Assembly: GCA_028284805.1 (NCBI GenBank)
Contig: JANQQZ010000056.1
Coordinates: 1-41,591, forward strand
Origin: Phycisphaerales bacterium
GTDB lineage: Bacteria > Planctomycetota > Phycisphaerae > Phycisphaerales > UBA1924
Reading direction: 5' to 3'
Length of the DNA: 41,591 bases
In this document: positions 23,689 to 31,077 of the stretch, one piece after another
How positions within the stretch are numbered: position 1 is the first letter of the stretch
Layout of the letters: each line of letters starts with the position of its first letter
Translations under genes and position numbers: made by a program
Notes under the pieces: generated by a model
Database searches by the model: none
Seen by the model: the letters and a program-made list of their open reading frames with translations, nothing else
What the model was told of the DNA's origin: nothing

Positions 23689-25533
23689 TCAGGATTCTTC
23701 CAAGGCCTGGCGATACCGGGCCATGACCTTCTCCCGGCTGATCAGCCCGATCGGGCGAGGCGTCGAGCCGCCCGTCACGAGACACAGGCTGGAGATGTCG
23801 GTTTCCGCCATCTTGTCTACGACTGTGTCCAGCGACTCGTCGGGCGTCAGCGTGGGCAGGTCCGTCCGGAGCAGCTCCGCCACCAGCAGCAGCGGGATCG
23901 CCTCGCGGTCGATCAGCGCCGTCCGCAGGTCGCGGCCCGTGACCATGCCCAGGTACACGCCCTCCGCGTCGGTCACCGCGAAGTCGGGCACGTCGTGGCG
24001 CGCGTGCAGCGTGATCAGCTCCGCCAGCGGGTCGCTCGGGAACACCGGCTCGTCGGGCAGCGGTTCGATCGGCACGCTCGTCACCGGGATCCGACGCAGC
24101 AGCACGATGTCCCGCGCCGCCCCCAGCAGCACGCCCTCCCGGCGCAGCTTGAAGGTGTAGATGCTGTCGCGCTCGATCACGCTCGCGAAGATCGTCGCGA
24201 CGGTCGCGGCCAGCATGATGGGCAGCAGCACGTACACATCGCGCGTCAGCTCGAAGAGGATCAGGATCGAGGTCAGCGTCGCGTGCGTCGAGCCCGCGAC
24301 CACCGCCGCCATCCCCACCAGCGCGTACGCCGCGGGCGACCCGCCCTCGGGCATGAGCCCCGTCCGTTCGAGCAGCAGCCCGAACGCCGCGCCGGTCGTC
24401 GCGCCCAGGAACAGGCTCGGCGCAAAGACGCCCCCCGACCCGCCCGAGGCCAGCGTCAGCGTCGTCGCGAGCATCTTGAGGGCGACCAGCCATGCGAGCA
24501 TGCCCACGGACTGCCCGATCAGATCCCCGCTGCCGTACTCGCTGGGCGTGAGCAGACTCGTGATCGTCTCGTAGCCCCCGCCGAAGAACCGAGGCACGCC
24601 CGATGATCCCGGGCTCACCGACTCGATCGCGACCACGGTCGCCACGCCCAGCATCCCCAGGCCGAGCGCCCCGGTCAGAGGCTTGAGCAGCGGGTGGATC
24701 TTCCACGCGTCGTACGCGTCCTCGCCCCAGTGCAGCAGCTTGTTGAACGCGACCGCAACCGCCCCGCACACGAGCCCGAGCACGACGTAGCCGGGCAGCT
24801 CGACGAAGCTGAACACGTACCCGTGCAGCTGCTCGGGGCTGGCGAACAGCGCGGTGTTCTCGCCCAGCACAGCCTGGGTCGTCGCCGCACTGAACACGCT
24901 CGCGACCAGGATCGGCGAGATTGCCCGCACCGAGAAATCGCGCAGAAGGATCTCGATCACGAAGAACACGCCCGCGATCGGGGCGTTGAAGATCGACGCG
25001 ATGCCCGCCGCGGCACCGCACCCGACCAGCGTCGACATGTTCTCGCGGCTGATCTTCAGCACCTGCCCGATCACCGAGCCCGCGGTCGCGCCGATCTGCA
25101 CGATCGGGCCCTCCGTGCCCGCCGACCCGCCCGTGCCCACGGTCAGGATCGAGGCAACGGTCTTCGTCGCGCCGATCGGCCAGCGGATGACCCCGTTGTT
25201 CTTGATGAGGGCCTTCATCACCTGCGGGACGCCGTGCCCCTTCGCCTCGCTCGCGAAGAGCCTGACCAGCACGCCCGTGAGGCCCATGCCGATCACGGGC
25301 CACACGATGAGCATCCACCGGCTCGATTCCTGCGAGTGGCGCACGAAGTGCTCGACCTCGTGCAGCACCCACGCGAACGCGACCGCCGCGAGCCCGGTCA
25401 GCACACCGATCGCGGCGCCGAGCGCCACCATCGACCAGTCGCCGAGCCCGCCGACGCTTGTCGGCAGCAGCCTGGACAGGCCCCGGCGCGTCAGGCTGAT
25501 CACATCAAAGTTCACCTCGATGACTGTAGTCAT
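23689..25533 (-). CDS. CLC-type chloride channel/antiporter with CBS domains
   Basis: A 614-residue protein. The membrane part (about residues 30-450) has the CLC signatures GHGVPQVMKALI (99-110), GTGGSAGTEGPIVQIGA (133-149) with gating Glu141 in GTEGP, and ASGGSGGVFAPSLFLGA. A regulatory tail (about 485-614) has two CBS repeats (AELITLHARHDVPDFAVTDAEGVYLGMVTGRDL and LDTVVDKMAETDISSLCLVTG...GLISREKVMARY), which often bind adenine nucleotides. A Glu at the gate suggests a H+/Cl- exchanger or gated chloride channel; transport stoichiometry cannot be read. It starts at the ATG at 25533 and is divergent from the iota-carbonic anhydrase gene across 140 bases. Ion/bicarbonate linkage between the two is speculative. 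Confidence 0.92.
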   Translation of the reverse strand: MTTVIEVNFDVISLTRRGLSRLLPTSVGGLGDWSMVALGAAIGVLTGLAAVAFAWVLHEVEHFVRHSQESSRWMLIVWPVIGMGLTGVLVRLFASEAKGHGVPQVMKALIKNNGVIRWPIGATKTVASILTVGTGGSAGTEGPIVQIGATAGSVIGQVLKISRENMSTLVGCGAAAGIASIFNAPIAGVFFVIEILLRDFSVRAISPILVASVFSAATTQAVLGENTALFASPEQLHGYVFSFVELPGYVVLGLVCGAVAVAFNKLLHWGEDAYDAWKIHPLLKPLTGALGLGMLGVATVVAIESVSPGSSGVPRFFGGGYETITSLLTPSEYGSGDLIGQSVGMLAWLVALKMLATTLTLASGGSGGVFAPSLFLGATTGAAFGLLLERTGLMPEGGSPAAYALVGMAAVVAGSTHATLTSILILFELTRDVYVLLPIMLAATVATIFASVIERDSIYTFKLRREGVLLGAARDIVLLRRIPVTSVPIEPLPDEPVFPSDPLAELITLHARHDVPDFAVTDAEGVYLGMVTGRDLRTALIDREAIPLLLVAELLRTDLPTLTPDESLDTVVDKMAETDISSLCLVTGGSTPRPIGLISREKVMARYRQALEES

Positions 25534-25673
25534 CGGTGTCTGAAATCACAGCGCCGAAAACCCGACATCACCCACCGAAAAAATGACACTGCCCAGCACC
25601 TGAGGACGAAATACTGGCCACACGGGTCCGGCAGGTGACCCTGTCGAAGTTCTTTCATTCAGGAGCACATCAG
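25534..25673. promoter_or_regulatory. Divergent region between CLC and iota-carbonic anhydrase genes
   Basis: The gap must hold promoters for both genes. GAAAACCCGACAT at 25556-25568 matches 12 of 13 bases of GAAAATCCGACAT at 26361-26373, upstream of the beta-carbonic anhydrase gene, so it may be a shared operator. AGGAG at about 25661 is the ribosome site of the rightward gene. I see no good -35/-10 pair. Confidence 0.4.
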
Positions 25674-26228
25674 ATGAAGATGGTTTCAGGTATCGCGGCC
25701 GCTGGCGCTCTCGCTCTTCTCTCCGGCTGCGCGACCGGCCCGCTCGCGGGCCATTCGCACGGCTCGCATTCGGTGACCGAGGCTGATGTTGTTGCCGCCC
25801 AGCAGGAATGGGGCGAGGGGATTGTCGCGATCTCGCGCGTGCACAGCGATGGCGGCGACTACACCGCTCGCGCGACGGAGCACATCAACACGCTCTACGC
25901 CTACGGGGTTACCGATGTAATGTTCAAGCCGACTCTTGCTGCTGAAGACCAGTTCCGCGAGTCGTTCGACGAGGCCCTTTCCTACTTCGTAGGCCGCGAG
26001 GGCACCGAGGACGGCGGGTTCGCCATCAGCGGCTGGACCAACGTCCGCTGGCAGAACAACGCGGTCTACACCGACTCCGATTCCGCGATGGCGATGGGCA
26101 ACTACTGGTTCACCGGTCCCGATGGCAACGAGACCAAGGTCGAGTACACCTTCGGCTACGTCGCCGACGCCGACGGCAATCTGCGCATCAACCTGCACCA
26201 CTCGTCGCTGCCCTACAGCGCGGAGTAA
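25674..26228 (+). CDS. Exported iota-type carbonic anhydrase-like lipoprotein (COG4337-like)
   Basis: A 184-residue protein. A lipoprotein signal (SGIAAAGALALLSGC, Cys19) precedes a His-rich linker (HSHGSHS). The body is a single NTF2/CaMKII-association-like domain (about residues 35-184): AAQQEWGEGIVAISRVHSDG, HINTLYAYG, VMFKPTLAAEDQFRESFDEALSYFVG, AMGNYWFTGPDGNETKVEYTFGYV. It ends in RINLHHSSLPY. The fold and the conserved terminal HHSS (175-178) match iota-class carbonic anhydrases (LCIP63/COG4337 group), some of which work without metal. The ATG at 25674 with AGGAG eight bases upstream is preferred to the ATG at 25635. It precedes a beta-class carbonic anhydrase gene by 261 bases, which supports the role. 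Activity is inferred from family resemblance; an NTF2-like protein of other function is the alternative. Confidence 0.72.
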   Translation: MKMVSGIAAAGALALLSGCATGPLAGHSHGSHSVTEADVVAAQQEWGEGIVAISRVHSDGGDYTARATEHINTLYAYGVTDVMFKPTLAAEDQFRESFDEALSYFVGREGTEDGGFAISGWTNVRWQNNAVYTDSDSAMAMGNYWFTGPDGNETKVEYTFGYVADADGNLRINLHHSSLPYSAE

Positions 26229-26244
26229 ACCGTGCGCGAACCAC

Positions 26245-26273
26245 GGGCCGATCGGGCAATCTCCGGTCGGCCC
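26245..26273 (+). terminator. Hairpin after the iota-carbonic anhydrase gene
   Basis: An 11-bp stem (GGGCCGATCGG with CCGGTCGGCCC, one G-U pair) around a 7-base loop begins 17 bases after the stop codon. The following GCTTTGCCTC is only mildly T-rich, so termination may be partial. Confidence 0.55.
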
Positions 26274-26360
26274 GCTTTGCCTCGTGATGACCAGCATTTG
26301 GCACCGCCTTCGAAATCCATATCGATCTCTACATGTGTACGTCCGTTGCACGTCAGCACT

Positions 26361-26404
26361 GAAAATCCGACATGCGATGTCGGAAAATCGGTTGCGAGTT
26401 GACA
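26361..26404 (+). promoter_or_regulatory. Possible operator and -35 upstream of the beta-carbonic anhydrase gene
   Basis: A perfect inverted repeat TCCGACAT-GCG-ATGTCGGA at 26366-26384 overlaps GAAAATCCGACAT, the motif shared with the iota-carbonic anhydrase upstream region. A perfect TTGACA at 26399-26404 follows, but no matching -10 lies 17 bases further. The palindrome may bind a dimeric regulator upstream of that promoter. Confidence 0.45.
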
Positions 26405-26489
26405 CCGGGTGTAGCACGCCATCGAAACACCGGTCAACCGGGTCCGGTAGCAGGGCCCGTCGAGAGGAAACCCGTTTAGGAGACGATCC

Positions 26490-27185
26490 ATGATGTCACT
26501 GATGTTCGGAGCGATGGCGATCTCGCTCGCGTCCCTTGATGGCGCTGCCGCGGTGCAGCCCGAGAGCGGCGTGGTCACCGCCGAGGAACAGGCCGCGATG
26601 TCCCCCGAGCAGGTGCTCGCCGATCTCAAGGCCGGCAACGAGCGCTTCATCAGCGGCAACAGCACCAACCAGGACTGGCTCGCCCAGGCCGACACCACCG
26701 CTGCCGAGGGCCAGTTTCCCAAGGCCATCGTCCTGAGCTGCCTCGACAGCCGTGTCCCGGTCGAGATCGTGTTCGATCAGGGCATCGGCGATGTCTTCGT
26801 CGGGCGCGTCGCAGGCAACTTCGAGAACGTCGACATGCTGGGCTCGTTCGAGTTCGGCACCGCCGTCGCGGGCTCCAAGGTCATCGTGGTCCTGGGGCAC
26901 ACCGCCTGCGGCGCCGTCAAGGGCGCAATGGCGGGCGCCGAGCTCGGCAACCTCACCGCCACGCTCGACAACATCGAGCCCGCGATCGCCGACGCCGGGG
27001 GCGACGTCTCGGCCGACAACCCCAGCGACGTCACCCGCGTCGTCGAGGCCAACGTCCGCCGCACCATGAACGATCTGACCGAGCGCAGCGAGGTCCTCGC
27101 AGGCCTCGTCGACGAGGGCAAGCTCCTCATCGCGGGGGGCGTCTACGACCTCGCCACCGGGCAGATCAACTGGATCGAGAACTGA
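26490..27185 (+). CDS. Exported beta-class carbonic anhydrase
   Basis: A 231-residue enzyme that interconverts CO2 and bicarbonate. The zinc site is complete: C84 with the D86/R88 dyad in SCLDSRVP, and H137 with C140 in GHTACGA. Other family segments are present: DLKAGNERFISGN, GDVFVGRVAGNF and the terminal GGVYDLATGQINWIEN. The first 22 residues (MSLMFGAMAISLASLDGAAAVQ) form a signal peptide, so it should act in the periplasm, unlike most beta-class enzymes. AGGAG is seven bases before the ATGATG. It is in the same orientation as the iota-type carbonic anhydrase gene 261 bases upstream, with a hairpin and its own likely promoter between them. A terminator follows the stop. The class is certain. 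Confidence 0.94.
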   Translation: MMSLMFGAMAISLASLDGAAAVQPESGVVTAEEQAAMSPEQVLADLKAGNERFISGNSTNQDWLAQADTTAAEGQFPKAIVLSCLDSRVPVEIVFDQGIGDVFVGRVAGNFENVDMLGSFEFGTAVAGSKVIVVLGHTACGAVKGAMAGAELGNLTATLDNIEPAIADAGGDVSADNPSDVTRVVEANVRRTMNDLTERSEVLAGLVDEGKLLIAGGVYDLATGQINWIEN

Positions 27186-27217
27186 TCGGGGCCTGAACCC
27201 CGGAGCAGACCACCCGA

Positions 27218-27247
27218 AGCCCGGCGCGACGCGTCGGGCTTTCTTTA
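27218..27247 (+). terminator. Rho-independent terminator after the beta-carbonic anhydrase gene
   Basis: A 9-bp stem AGCCCGGCG / CGTCGGGCT (one G-T pair) with loop CGACG at 27218-27240 is followed by TTCTTTA, a good T-tract. It ends at the convergent topA stop codon. Confidence 0.75.
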
Positions 27248-29995
27248 TGCGCTCGCGGCGGCCCCGCGCAACGCCTCGAGCTCCTCCTCGCTCCGGATCA
27301 GCAACTCGTCGACCTTCGGCGCCTCGGGCACGGGCTTGCCCTTGGCGTCCGTCAGAGGCCTGCCGTCGAGCGTCCGCAGGATCGGAAGCGGGTGGTCCTT
27401 CATGTGGTTCTTGAGCTTGAGCTCGAGGTCCTTCTGCTGCGCCTCGTCCAGCTCGCTCCACTTGCCCCGTCCCCGGCACTTCGGGAACCGGCTGCACCCG
27501 AGCCAGGGCCCGCGCGCCCCGTCGCGCAGGTTCAGCGGGCTCTCGCAGACCGGGCAGGGCAAATCCGTCTCGAGCGGAGGCGGCGCCTTGGGCACCGCGA
27601 AGCCCTTCTTGTCGATGTTGACGATCACGCCGACCTCGTCCGCAGTCTCGCCCTCTTCGAGCGGCGTCGCCAGGAAGTCTCCGAACCGACCCGACTTCTT
27701 GATCATGGGCCGACCCGTCGCCGGGCACGCGATGTTGACGTACTCCGCGAACTTGGGCCTGCCGTCTCGATCGCACGGCACCGCGTAGTTGCAGTCGGGA
27801 TAGGTCGAGCAGCTCAGGAACCGCCCGTTCTTGCCGAATCGATACACCAGCGTCGACCCACAGGTCTCGCAGCGGTACTCATCGGGCGCGGGCACCAGCT
27901 CCGCCTTGGCGTGCTGGAGTTCCTCGTGCGCCCGCTCGAGCGATTCCTTGAACGGGCCGTAGAACTTCTGGAGCATGTCGATCCAGTCGAGGTGCTCCTC
28001 CTCGACCTTGTCGAGCTGGCTCTCCATGTCGCGGGTGTACCCGAGGTCCATGATGTTGGGGAACGCCTCGACGAGCTTGTCGGTCACCACCTCACCCAGG
28101 TCCGTCGCATGGAAGCGGCGCTGCAGCTGCTCCACGTAGTTGCGGTCCTGGATCACGCTGATGATGCTCGCGTACGTCGAGGGCCTGCCGATCCCCTCGC
28201 TCTCGAGCGTCTTGATCAGGCTCGCCTCGGTGTACCGAGGCGGGGGGCTCGTGAACTTCTGGACCGGCTCGACCGCGAACGCGCTGAGGTCCTTGCCCTC
28301 GTCTACGGCGGGAAGCGTCTGCTCGTCGCTCGATACAGGCACGCCCGCGACCTTGTAGAACCCGTCGAACACCAGCACACGCCCCGAGGCCTTGAAGGTC
28401 AGGGGCCGCTTTGCGTCGGTACCGCCCGTGATGAACACCCCCGTCGAGTCCCACTTCGCGGGCGTCATCTGGCACGACACGAACCGCTCCCAGATCAGCT
28501 TGTAGACCTTGAACTGGTCCTCGGTCAGCGCCCGCTTCACCTTGTCGGGGGTGCGGCTCGGGTCCGTGGGGCGGATCGCCTCGTGCGCTTCCTGCGCGGC
28601 CTTGTTGCTGCTGCTATAGAAGTTGGGCTTCTCGGGCAGATACTTATCGCCGAACGTGACGTTGATGTACGCCCGCGCCGCGTTGAGCGCCTCGCCCGCG
28701 ATGTGCGTCGAGTCGGTACGCATGTACGTAATCAGGCCCACCGGGCCCTCGCCCGGGATGTTCACGCCCTCATACAGGCCCTGCGCTGCTCGCATCGTCC
28801 GCTGCGCGCCGAACCCGATGCGGTTGCTCGCCGCCTGCTGGAGCGTCGACGTGATGAACGGAGGCGGGGGCCGCGAACTCGTCCGCTTCGTCTCGATCTT
28901 GCTGATCGACCAGGGCACGCCCGGGTCGGCGGTGCCCGACACCGTCCGCAGGTACCGCGCCGGGCCCTTGCCGTTCGTGTCTTCCTTGACCGCCGACTCG
29001 ATGTCGGTGAGGCCCGCGAGCCGCGCCACCTCGGTCACGCGCTCGGTCAGATCGGTGCCGGCGTCGCCCGCAGCAGAGATATCGAACTTGTCGCCCGCGA
29101 ACTCGACCAGCTCTGCTCGGATCGCGCCCTCGCCCGCGAGCCAGGCGTTCCGGTCCTTGACGGTTGGGCCGTTGCCCTTCTCGTCGCGCTGCGATGCGAA
29201 CGCACGCCACGCATCGACCAGCCCAGCGGCCTTGGCCTGATCCAGCGAGAAGTTCGCGGTCATCTCCCAGCGCTCGTCGGGCGTGAACGCGTGGATCTCT
29301 CGCTCGCGCTCGACGACCAGGCGAACCGCGACGCTCTGCACGCGTCCGGCGCTCAGCCCCCGCGCCACCTTCTTCCAGAGCAGGGGCGAGACCTGGTAGC
29401 CCACGATCCGATCGAGGATCCGGCGCGCCTGCTGCGCGTTCACGCGGTCCACGTCGATCGGGTGCGGGTTGTCGAACGCCTTGGCGATCTCGTTCTTGGT
29501 GATCGCCGCGAAGATCACCCGCTTGGCCTGGCGGGGCTCGATGCCCAGCTCCTGCGCCAGGTGCCACGCGATCGCCTCGCCCTCACGATCGAGGTCGGTC
29601 GCGAACCAGACGTCCCCGCCGGTCTTGAGGACTTCCTTCGCGGCCTTCTTCAGGTCGCTGACCACCGCCTCCTTGCCGCTCAGCACCTCATAGCTCGGCG
29701 TGAACCGCTTCTCGATGTCCACGCCCGGGACGGGCTGCTTGCTGCCCTTGGGCGCCTTGCTGGGCAGATCGCGGACGTGCCCGACGCTCGCCAGCACCAG
29801 GTACTCGCTGCCCAGGTACTTGTTGATGGTCTTGGCCTTGGCGGGCGACTCGACGATCACCAGCGACCGCCCCTCGGCGTCGCCCTTCTTGAAGCCCAGT
29901 CCCTTGCCCCGGCTCGACCGCCGACCCGAGACCTTCTTGGTCGCGGCCTTCTTGGCGGTCTTCTTCGCCGTCTTTTTGGAGGTCTTCTTGGCCAT
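27245..29995 (-). CDS. topA: DNA topoisomerase I with lysine-rich N-terminal tail
   Basis: A 916-residue type IA topoisomerase that relaxes negative supercoils. The Toprim domain begins SLVIVESPAKAKTI (Glu49) and has TDLDREGEAIAWHLA (about 133-147). The active-site Tyr is in GLITYMRTDST (Tyr424). SEGIGRPSTYASII follows. The C-terminal part has two or more zinc-finger-like modules (RCETCGSTLVYRFGKNGRFLSCSTYPDC, CPVCESPLNLRDGARGPWLGCSRFPKC). The first about 38 residues, before the Toprim domain, are a Lys/Arg-rich histone-H1-like tail (repeated AKKTAKK), which most bacterial TopA lack at this end. Start at the ATG at 29995. It is transcribed after miaA on the same strand with a 146-base gap. 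Confidence 0.95.
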   Translation of the reverse strand: MAKKTSKKTAKKTAKKAATKKVSGRRSSRGKGLGFKKGDAEGRSLVIVESPAKAKTINKYLGSEYLVLASVGHVRDLPSKAPKGSKQPVPGVDIEKRFTPSYEVLSGKEAVVSDLKKAAKEVLKTGGDVWFATDLDREGEAIAWHLAQELGIEPRQAKRVIFAAITKNEIAKAFDNPHPIDVDRVNAQQARRILDRIVGYQVSPLLWKKVARGLSAGRVQSVAVRLVVEREREIHAFTPDERWEMTANFSLDQAKAAGLVDAWRAFASQRDEKGNGPTVKDRNAWLAGEGAIRAELVEFAGDKFDISAAGDAGTDLTERVTEVARLAGLTDIESAVKEDTNGKGPARYLRTVSGTADPGVPWSISKIETKRTSSRPPPPFITSTLQQAASNRIGFGAQRTMRAAQGLYEGVNIPGEGPVGLITYMRTDSTHIAGEALNAARAYINVTFGDKYLPEKPNFYSSSNKAAQEAHEAIRPTDPSRTPDKVKRALTEDQFKVYKLIWERFVSCQMTPAKWDSTGVFITGGTDAKRPLTFKASGRVLVFDGFYKVAGVPVSSDEQTLPAVDEGKDLSAFAVEPVQKFTSPPPRYTEASLIKTLESEGIGRPSTYASIISVIQDRNYVEQLQRRFHATDLGEVVTDKLVEAFPNIMDLGYTRDMESQLDKVEEEHLDWIDMLQKFYGPFKESLERAHEELQHAKAELVPAPDEYRCETCGSTLVYRFGKNGRFLSCSTYPDCNYAVPCDRDGRPKFAEYVNIACPATGRPMIKKSGRFGDFLATPLEEGETADEVGVIVNIDKKGFAVPKAPPPLETDLPCPVCESPLNLRDGARGPWLGCSRFPKCRGRGKWSELDEAQQKDLELKLKNHMKDHPLPILRTLDGRPLTDAKGKPVPEAPKVDELLIRSEEELEALRGAAASA

Positions 29996-30141
29996 GCCGC
30001 CTCGTCAATCGGTCGCTGATCGGGTTCGGGATCACACAACCCGCCCCCGCCAATGCCCCGGACCAAACGGCCCAGAGCCGGCGATGTCAAGCGTCACCGC
30101 ACCGGAGTTTCTTCCCACGAGCGAGAAGGAAGCCCGCCTGC
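29996..30141 (-). other. Gap between miaA and topA with an inverted repeat at the miaA stop
   Basis: CTGCTTAC-TTC-GTAAGCAG at 30138-30156 is a perfect 8-base-arm repeat that includes the miaA stop codon. No T-run follows on the minus strand, so it is at best a weak terminator or mRNA 3' stabiliser. I see no clear topA promoter. Confidence 0.35.
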
Positions 30142-31077
30142 TTACTTCGTAAGCAGAGAATTTACAATAGTTTGGGCGTGCTTCCCCGGCTCGTCCCCAC
30201 CGGGCCTCAGGGTGATCGCCCCGGGGGTCGCTGCCAGGCGCCGCATCCACGTCCGTTGGTTCTTGGCGAACCGTCGGGTCTCGATCTTGATCTGCTCGAC
30301 CGCCTCCTCCAGCGTCCACTCGCCCGCCAGATGGCGAAGCAGCTGCTTGGTTCCGAGCGCCTCCCGAGCGGTGGGCCCGAGCCGATCGGCGAGCGCCCGT
30401 GTCTCGCCAAGCAGTCCGCTTTCAATCATCCGCCTGACACGCGCGTTAATCCGGGCGTTCAGTTCGGGCACGTCCCATTCCAGAATGACCAGCCGGCGGT
30501 CCGATCGATCGGGCTGCTGGCGGTCCCACTGGCGTTGCAGCTCGCTGATCGGGGTTCCGGTGATGCGGAACACCTCGAGCGCCCGGATCGTCCGACGCTC
30601 GTCGTTGGCGTGGATCCGTGCCGCGGCATCGGGATCGACGCGTTCGAGCTCGGCGCGCCGTTCTGCAGGGTCCATCGCCGCGAGACCGGAACGGATCGTC
30701 TCGTCCGCCTCGGGTCCCTCGAACAGACCGTCCAGCAGCGCCTTGACGTAGAGATGCGTCCCTCCCGCGACGATCGGCACCGCATCCCGCGCCCGGATCT
30801 CAGCGATCGCCTCCTCAGCCAGCCCGAGCCACCGGGCGACCGTGAACCGCTCGGCTACGTCCGCCACATCGATCAGATGGTGCGGCACCCCGTTCCGCTC
30901 AGCCGCTGTCGGTTTCGCACTCGCGATGTCCAGCTCGCGGTATACCTGGAACGCATCGGCCGAGACGACCTCGGCGGGCGTCCCCAGCTCGGCGAGCCCG
31001 AGCGCCACCGCTACCGCGAGATCGGTCTTGCCCGAGGCCGTTGGGCCGCAGATGACTGGGAACGGTGGGGGCGTCAC
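30142..31077 (-). CDS. miaA: tRNA dimethylallyltransferase
   Basis: A 311-residue enzyme that transfers the dimethylallyl group from DMAPP to N6 of A37 in tRNAs reading UNN codons. The P-loop is GPTASGKT (residues 11-18). SADAFQVYRELDIASAKPT, VPHHLID, VAGGTHLYVKALLDGLF and NDERRTIRALEVFRITGTPISELQ follow in the order expected for MiaA. The C-terminal QIKIETRRFAKNQRTWMRRL matches the family. The start is a GTG at 31077 that overlaps the stop of the esterase-like gene (GTGA), which fixes the start. Length is normal. It is downstream of the esterase-like gene and upstream of topA on one strand. Confidence 0.95.
   Translation of the reverse strand: MTPPPFPVICGPTASGKTDLAVAVALGLAELGTPAEVVSADAFQVYRELDIASAKPTAAERNGVPHHLIDVADVAERFTVARWLGLAEEAIAEIRARDAVPIVAGGTHLYVKALLDGLFEGPEADETIRSGLAAMDPAERRAELERVDPDAAARIHANDERRTIRALEVFRITGTPISELQRQWDRQQPDRSDRRLVILEWDVPELNARINARVRRMIESGLLGETRALADRLGPTAREALGTKQLLRHLAGEWTLEEAVEQIKIETRRFAKNQRTWMRRLAATPGAITLRPGGDEPGKHAQTIVNSLLTK

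Noticed and set aside
27392..30019. 875-residue open frame antisense to topA
   Set aside because: Long frames opposite high-GC genes arise from codon bias. The translation is Arg/His/Leu/Asp-rich without motifs, and topA itself is unmistakable.
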